Assembly (NCBI RefSeq): GCF_964340395.1
Contig: NC_135569.1
Span: forward strand, 5,921,540-5,985,539
Source: Glandiceps talaboti
Lineage: Eukaryota; Hemichordata; Enteropneusta; Spengelidae
DNA: 64,000 nucleotides
Reading direction: 5' to 3'
The translations under genes and the position numbers were made by a program. Under the pieces are notes generated by a model, which had not been told where the DNA came from, searched no databases, and saw nothing but the letters and a program-made list of their open reading frames with translations. Shown one piece after another: positions 60,481 through 64,000 of this stretch (position 1 is the first letter of the stretch; the number at the start of each line of letters is the position of its first letter).

Positions 60481-60797
60481 ACAACTGTAGACATCAGACC
60501 TTTGACAAACAGAATCTGTTACAAACAGAGAAAGTAAACAACTGAATTGGATTAATAACACTTGGAACAGCATGTTGGAAGTACAGTCTTGTATTACATT
60601 CCATCGTTTCATAACATTTTTATGACCAATTTGTATACAGTAGTAGTTCTCGTTCACAAACAAATTTCCAGTTCCTCTTTCATGCACAACCATAAAACTG
60701 TTCTGATCAAACCATTAAAATCTAATTCATTTGTTTACTTTCCCTGTTTGTAACAGGTTCTGTTTGTGAACGGTCTGATGATGGCAGTTGTAAGTTA
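60481..60797. mobile_element. Foldback/MITE-like element, family A copy 4
   Basis: Left arm ACAACTGTAGACATCAGACC, CAGAATCTGTTACAAACAGA, AGTAAACAACTGAATTGG. Right arm CTAATTCATTTGTTTACTTT, CCCTGTTTGTAACAGGTTCT, GGTCTGATGATGGCAGTTGT. The tips pair as ACAACTG. Confidence 0.78.
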
Positions 60798-61411
60798 AAG
60801 TCTTGTCTCCAGAAAAGTATCACACAGGTCTAATCATTTGGATAACAATATGAAATATGCATTCTATGTTAACAGCATAAGACAACATGAATATATAACA
60901 CCTGACATTACGTGAGGTTAAAGTAAGTATGTATATAACTCAATAAAAATAGTGTCAGAGGTTGGTCGAAGTCAAGGAACTGCAATAACAAACCCAGCCT
61001 TGAACAAGCTATTGTATTTGAATAGTTCAAGTACATTACACGTATGACAGCTATCACAGAGCCAACTATAGAGACATCTCTATCACAAGGAAAACACTAT
61101 GAATGTATATGAACAGGGGAGGAGAACTGCACAGCAAAGCTAAAAAAATATCTATATTTTGAATATTAAATCAGTACACAGAAACTGTAGGGTGGACTTT
61201 ACCTCAGTCTGAGGAAACACCTACATGTTTATTTACATGATTCTGCTTCTATGTGCTTTCAAAGTCTACTCTAAATATAGTTTGATAAATAATTAACAAG
61301 ACCTGAAGTACACCTTAAAACTTGTATTGTGGTGTCGACGTATACCTTCAAACTGTATTGTGGTACAGACGTACATGTATCTACACCACATGAGGGGGTC
61401 TTCTCCAGAGT

Positions 61412-61482
61412 CTAAAAACAATAACATGAACAAAATAGAATAAGCCACTTATTCTATTTTGTTCACATATTATTTTTTAGAC
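61412..61482. repeat. Palindrome CTAAAAACAATAACATGAAC / GTTCACATATTATTTTTTAG
   Basis: About 28-bp arms meeting at AATAAGCCACTTATT; the arms share GAACAAAATAGAATAAG and its reverse complement. Confidence 0.8.
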
Positions 61483-61729
61483 CTTAAGACCTCTTGTAGG
61501 GTCAAAATGTCAGCAATATTTTAATGTAGATTGTCAACTTTTTTATCAACCCCAATTTTCACCAATCTCCTGATTGTCTACTAAGTGGTTTGTCATTGTA
61601 TTTGAAGTGACTGCATATCACGACAAGCTCACTAAATTTAGGACTTAACTTCGTGACCCAGATAAGGTGATCTCTTCTCATATAATTATACACCTAGTCT
61701 GAATGCAAACTGTGGTTTCTAACTGTGAT

Positions 61730-61830
61730 TAGACTGTGAGTGAAGGTATAACTTGTAACGATACTGTATAGGAACTAGACTGTGAGTGAAGGTATAACTT
61801 GTAACGATACTGTATAGGAACTAGACTATT
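61730..61830. repeat. 46-bp direct duplication
   Basis: TAGACTGTGAGTGAAGGTAT starts at 61730 and again at 61776, with AACTTGTAACGATACTGTAT and AGGAAC in both copies and no differences; a third TAGACT begins at 61822. Confidence 0.92.
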
Positions 61831-62261
61831 ATACACCTGGTTGTTACGGTAAAATGAAATTATTTCTAAATAGTATAAAGTGGAATACATTTCTTGGTAA
61901 ATGTACCTGCAATAATATTCTTCTAGTAAAACAAGGTCAACTTAGTCTACACACATACCATAATGCATGTGCAGTACATGAAGCAGAACAGTGTCAACCA
62001 AGAAATCAAAGTATCATTTTTTTTATTTCCTGAATGCCAACAGGAACAAGTGCCATTTACATGCTCATTATTTTTTATGATGTGGTGGTGACGTTTGTTC
62101 TATTTCAGATACCAAGAATTCATTAAGGGTAGAACACAATTCAACTGGTTTGAGGTGAAAAACCCTTGATTTGTAGAATACTATGCGATTTACATTTGAA
62201 CTGAACTGGCCTTACAATATGAATATGCAGTGTTACTTACAATGTACAACACATTGGGAAA

Positions 62262-62405
62262 GTGGGAAAAATCAACAAGTGGGAAGTAGGAAGAATCAAC
62301 AAGTGGGAAGAGGGAAGAAATCAAGAAGTGGGAAGTAGGAATAATCAACAAGTGGAAAGTGGGAAGAATCAACAAGTGGGAAGTAGGAAGAATCATCAAG
62401 TGAAG
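62262..62405. repeat. Minisatellite, AATCAACAAGTGGGAAGTAG type
   Basis: Five or six units of about 24-26 bp. Close by at 62585-62660 a second short array repeats ACACTGAAGTCGATAGGAAG about three times. Confidence 0.85.
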
Positions 62406-63164
62406 CATCTGGAGAAAATTCTGTGCATGAGCAAATACATTGAACGTACTGAAATCAATACATTTAGATTCTACCATAGGCATGGACAAACACCTATCCT
62501 AGCATCTAAACATATTGACTTCAATGTTTTGCCTGTCAACTTCAATGACTTCCTTCTGCTACAGAGGATAAAGAACAGATGGACATGGATAGAAAGGAAA
62601 ACACTGAAGTCGATAGGAAGAAAAACAGTGAAGTCGATAGGAAGGAAACACTGAAGGTGATACACTTATATTCTAGGTTAGCAAATACCTTGACCTGAAC
62701 ACATCACCTATCTGAAGCACACCTAGACATATCTTATCTTCATCAAATAGTGACACTGCAAATGAATTATAATTTGTGTAGATAACAGAGAGTATGATGA
62801 TAAGGTACATGACTATTTTTCAACCCTGGATCCATCACCGTGATGGAAGGCTATTCAGATGTTTAATATCTTATGTTTGTTTGTTTCTGTGTGTTGATGC
62901 ATTTTTACATTATTTCATGTCAAATAAAATATACTATACTCCACAGGCTAGGTTACCAACATAATGCTACTCACGACTCATCTTTTTAAGCAAGTCTGTG
63001 TCTGATAATTTCATTTTAAATGTGGAATTGTCTACGTTTTATCTGTAGTTTGTGATATTAGTTTATATTTGTTTCAGTATTGATTTTGTCTGGCTTTGTA
63101 TCATGTTTATCCCTTTTCAAATTGTACAGTACCTCTGAGCAATTTAATTTTGATATATTGGCGC

Positions 63165-63485
63165 TTATAAGACTCTCACTGTCCTCGGAACATCGCATCG
63201 CTAAAAGGGGTGTTTTGTATGTACCAATATCTACTGCATAATTGTACTGTGAGTCCTCCTCGACTACATAGGGCTTATCATTTGTTAATGTGTTACTGCG
63301 ATGCCCGATACTCGGGACATTGCAATAACATGGAGCATCGAAGTAACACGTCAACAAATGATTAGCACTATGTAGTCAATGAGGGCCCACAGTACAACGA
63401 TATTCTAGCACAATTATGCGGCAGATATCTGTTCTACAAAACAGCTATTAGTGATGCTTCCGACGACTGGTGAGAGAGTCTAGCA
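63165..63485. mobile_element. Large foldback element, arms about 150 bp
   Basis: The left arm includes AGACTCTCAC, GTCCTCGGAACATCGCATCG and ATATCTACTGCATAATTGTA. It continues with CTGTGAG, GACTACATAGGGCTTATCAT and TTGTTAATGTGTTACTGCGA. The right arm reversed gives AGACTCTCTCACC, GTCGTCGGAAGCATCACTAA and ATATCTGCCGCATAATTGTG. It continues with GACTACATAGTGCTAATCAT and TTGTTGACGTGTTACTTCGA. The centre is CCCGATACTCGGGAC. Confidence 0.82.
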
Positions 63486-64000
63486 CTTTACAAATCATTC
63501 ATTATTATACGATATACATGAAACAAACGATCATTTCCTGGCCCTTGGGTCTTGGACAAATTGAAGACACTACTTTTCTTATGACCAGCAATACACTACT
63601 CTTGATTCACATACGACAAATGCCTGAAACCATGTTACTATATTTCAAGGCACTTAAGTAGTCTGTCTGCTTACAGACGAATACAGTTATCAACGAACTA
63701 GGGTACTAAATGCTGAAGGGGTTAGGATTAGGTGGCAAGTTATGAAGCCTAAAAGTCTCCTATCTAATTTACATTATACTTTCCAATACAACTTAAAAGC
63801 ACAAGGATTTAAAGCTTTGAATGAAGGGTTAATCCGAATGTCAGCTTTTATCAACTTCTTTGGTCTAACAATGTTTTATCTTATCAAATTCCTAATTAGT
63901 ATTGATGCAACTAGTCTACCACCCTGAAGGCAACTCAGCCATTTTTTGTGTGACTCCCAGGAATTCTAAGCTTTCTAGCTTTCACCTTGTGTTCTCCCAG

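Larger units (their letters stand above)
50711..64000. other. Region upstream of the PRDM2 micro-exon; no gene recognised
   Basis: About 13 kb containing the foldback elements, SINE and tandem repeats listed separately. No open frame in it resembles a known protein. It must include the remaining 5' exons and promoter of PRDM2 unless these lie beyond 64,000. I could not identify them. Confidence 0.5.

Noticed and set aside
63742-63927. A 61-codon plus-strand frame with a hydrophobic stretch near the right edge
   Set aside because: Too short, with no family resemblance and no context; probably chance.

Overview
The window is nuclear DNA of a multicellular animal. Genes have introns with GT-AG sites, coding exons are separated by kilobases of AT-rich, repeat-laden sequence, and the three recognisable genes are animal families. 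Non-LTR retrotransposon tails, tRNA-headed SINEs and very many short inverted-repeat elements and minisatellites suggest a marine invertebrate, probably a deuterostome (amphioxus, hemichordate or echinoderm) or a lophotrochozoan. I cannot narrow it further from sequence alone. All three genes lie on the minus strand.

Left third (1-26,900): the 5' part of a GOLIM4 (GPP130) orthologue, a type II Golgi membrane protein. I assembled ten coding exons by splice sites and phase (26883 down to 751). They join into 293 codons without a stop: a short cytoplasmic tail, one membrane anchor, then a long lumenal coiled coil. The gene continues beyond the left edge. Its introns carry microsatellites, minisatellites, three LINE or SINE remnants and several foldback elements.

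Middle (26,900-40,200): mostly intergenic. It holds one intronless, replication-type histone H1 gene (30307-30867) with a canonical 3' stem-loop, a U7-type downstream element, and an upstream TATA-like box and AAACACA H1 box. A LINE 3' end, a large CTAC/ATAC microsatellite and several inverted-repeat elements fill the rest.

Right (40,239-50,710): a PRDM2/RIZ orthologue, a PR/SET-domain zinc-finger chromatin regulator. The PR domain is split over four exons, an acidic run follows, and one 6-kb exon encodes 12 zinc fingers, two DLS/DLT motifs and a C-terminal tail. That tail contains a 24-unit, 27-bp coding minisatellite that makes 22 S-P-x-K motifs; this is the most unusual feature of the window. 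A 36-nt exon lies upstream. The first coding or 5'UTR exons further upstream were not found.

Far right (50,711-64,000): no gene recognised. It holds foldback elements, a tRNA-derived SINE, a 21-bp minisatellite and short tandem repeats; part of it is probably the 5' intron or upstream region of PRDM2.

The three genes do not form an evident pathway, although two of them (H1 and PRDM2) act on chromatin.
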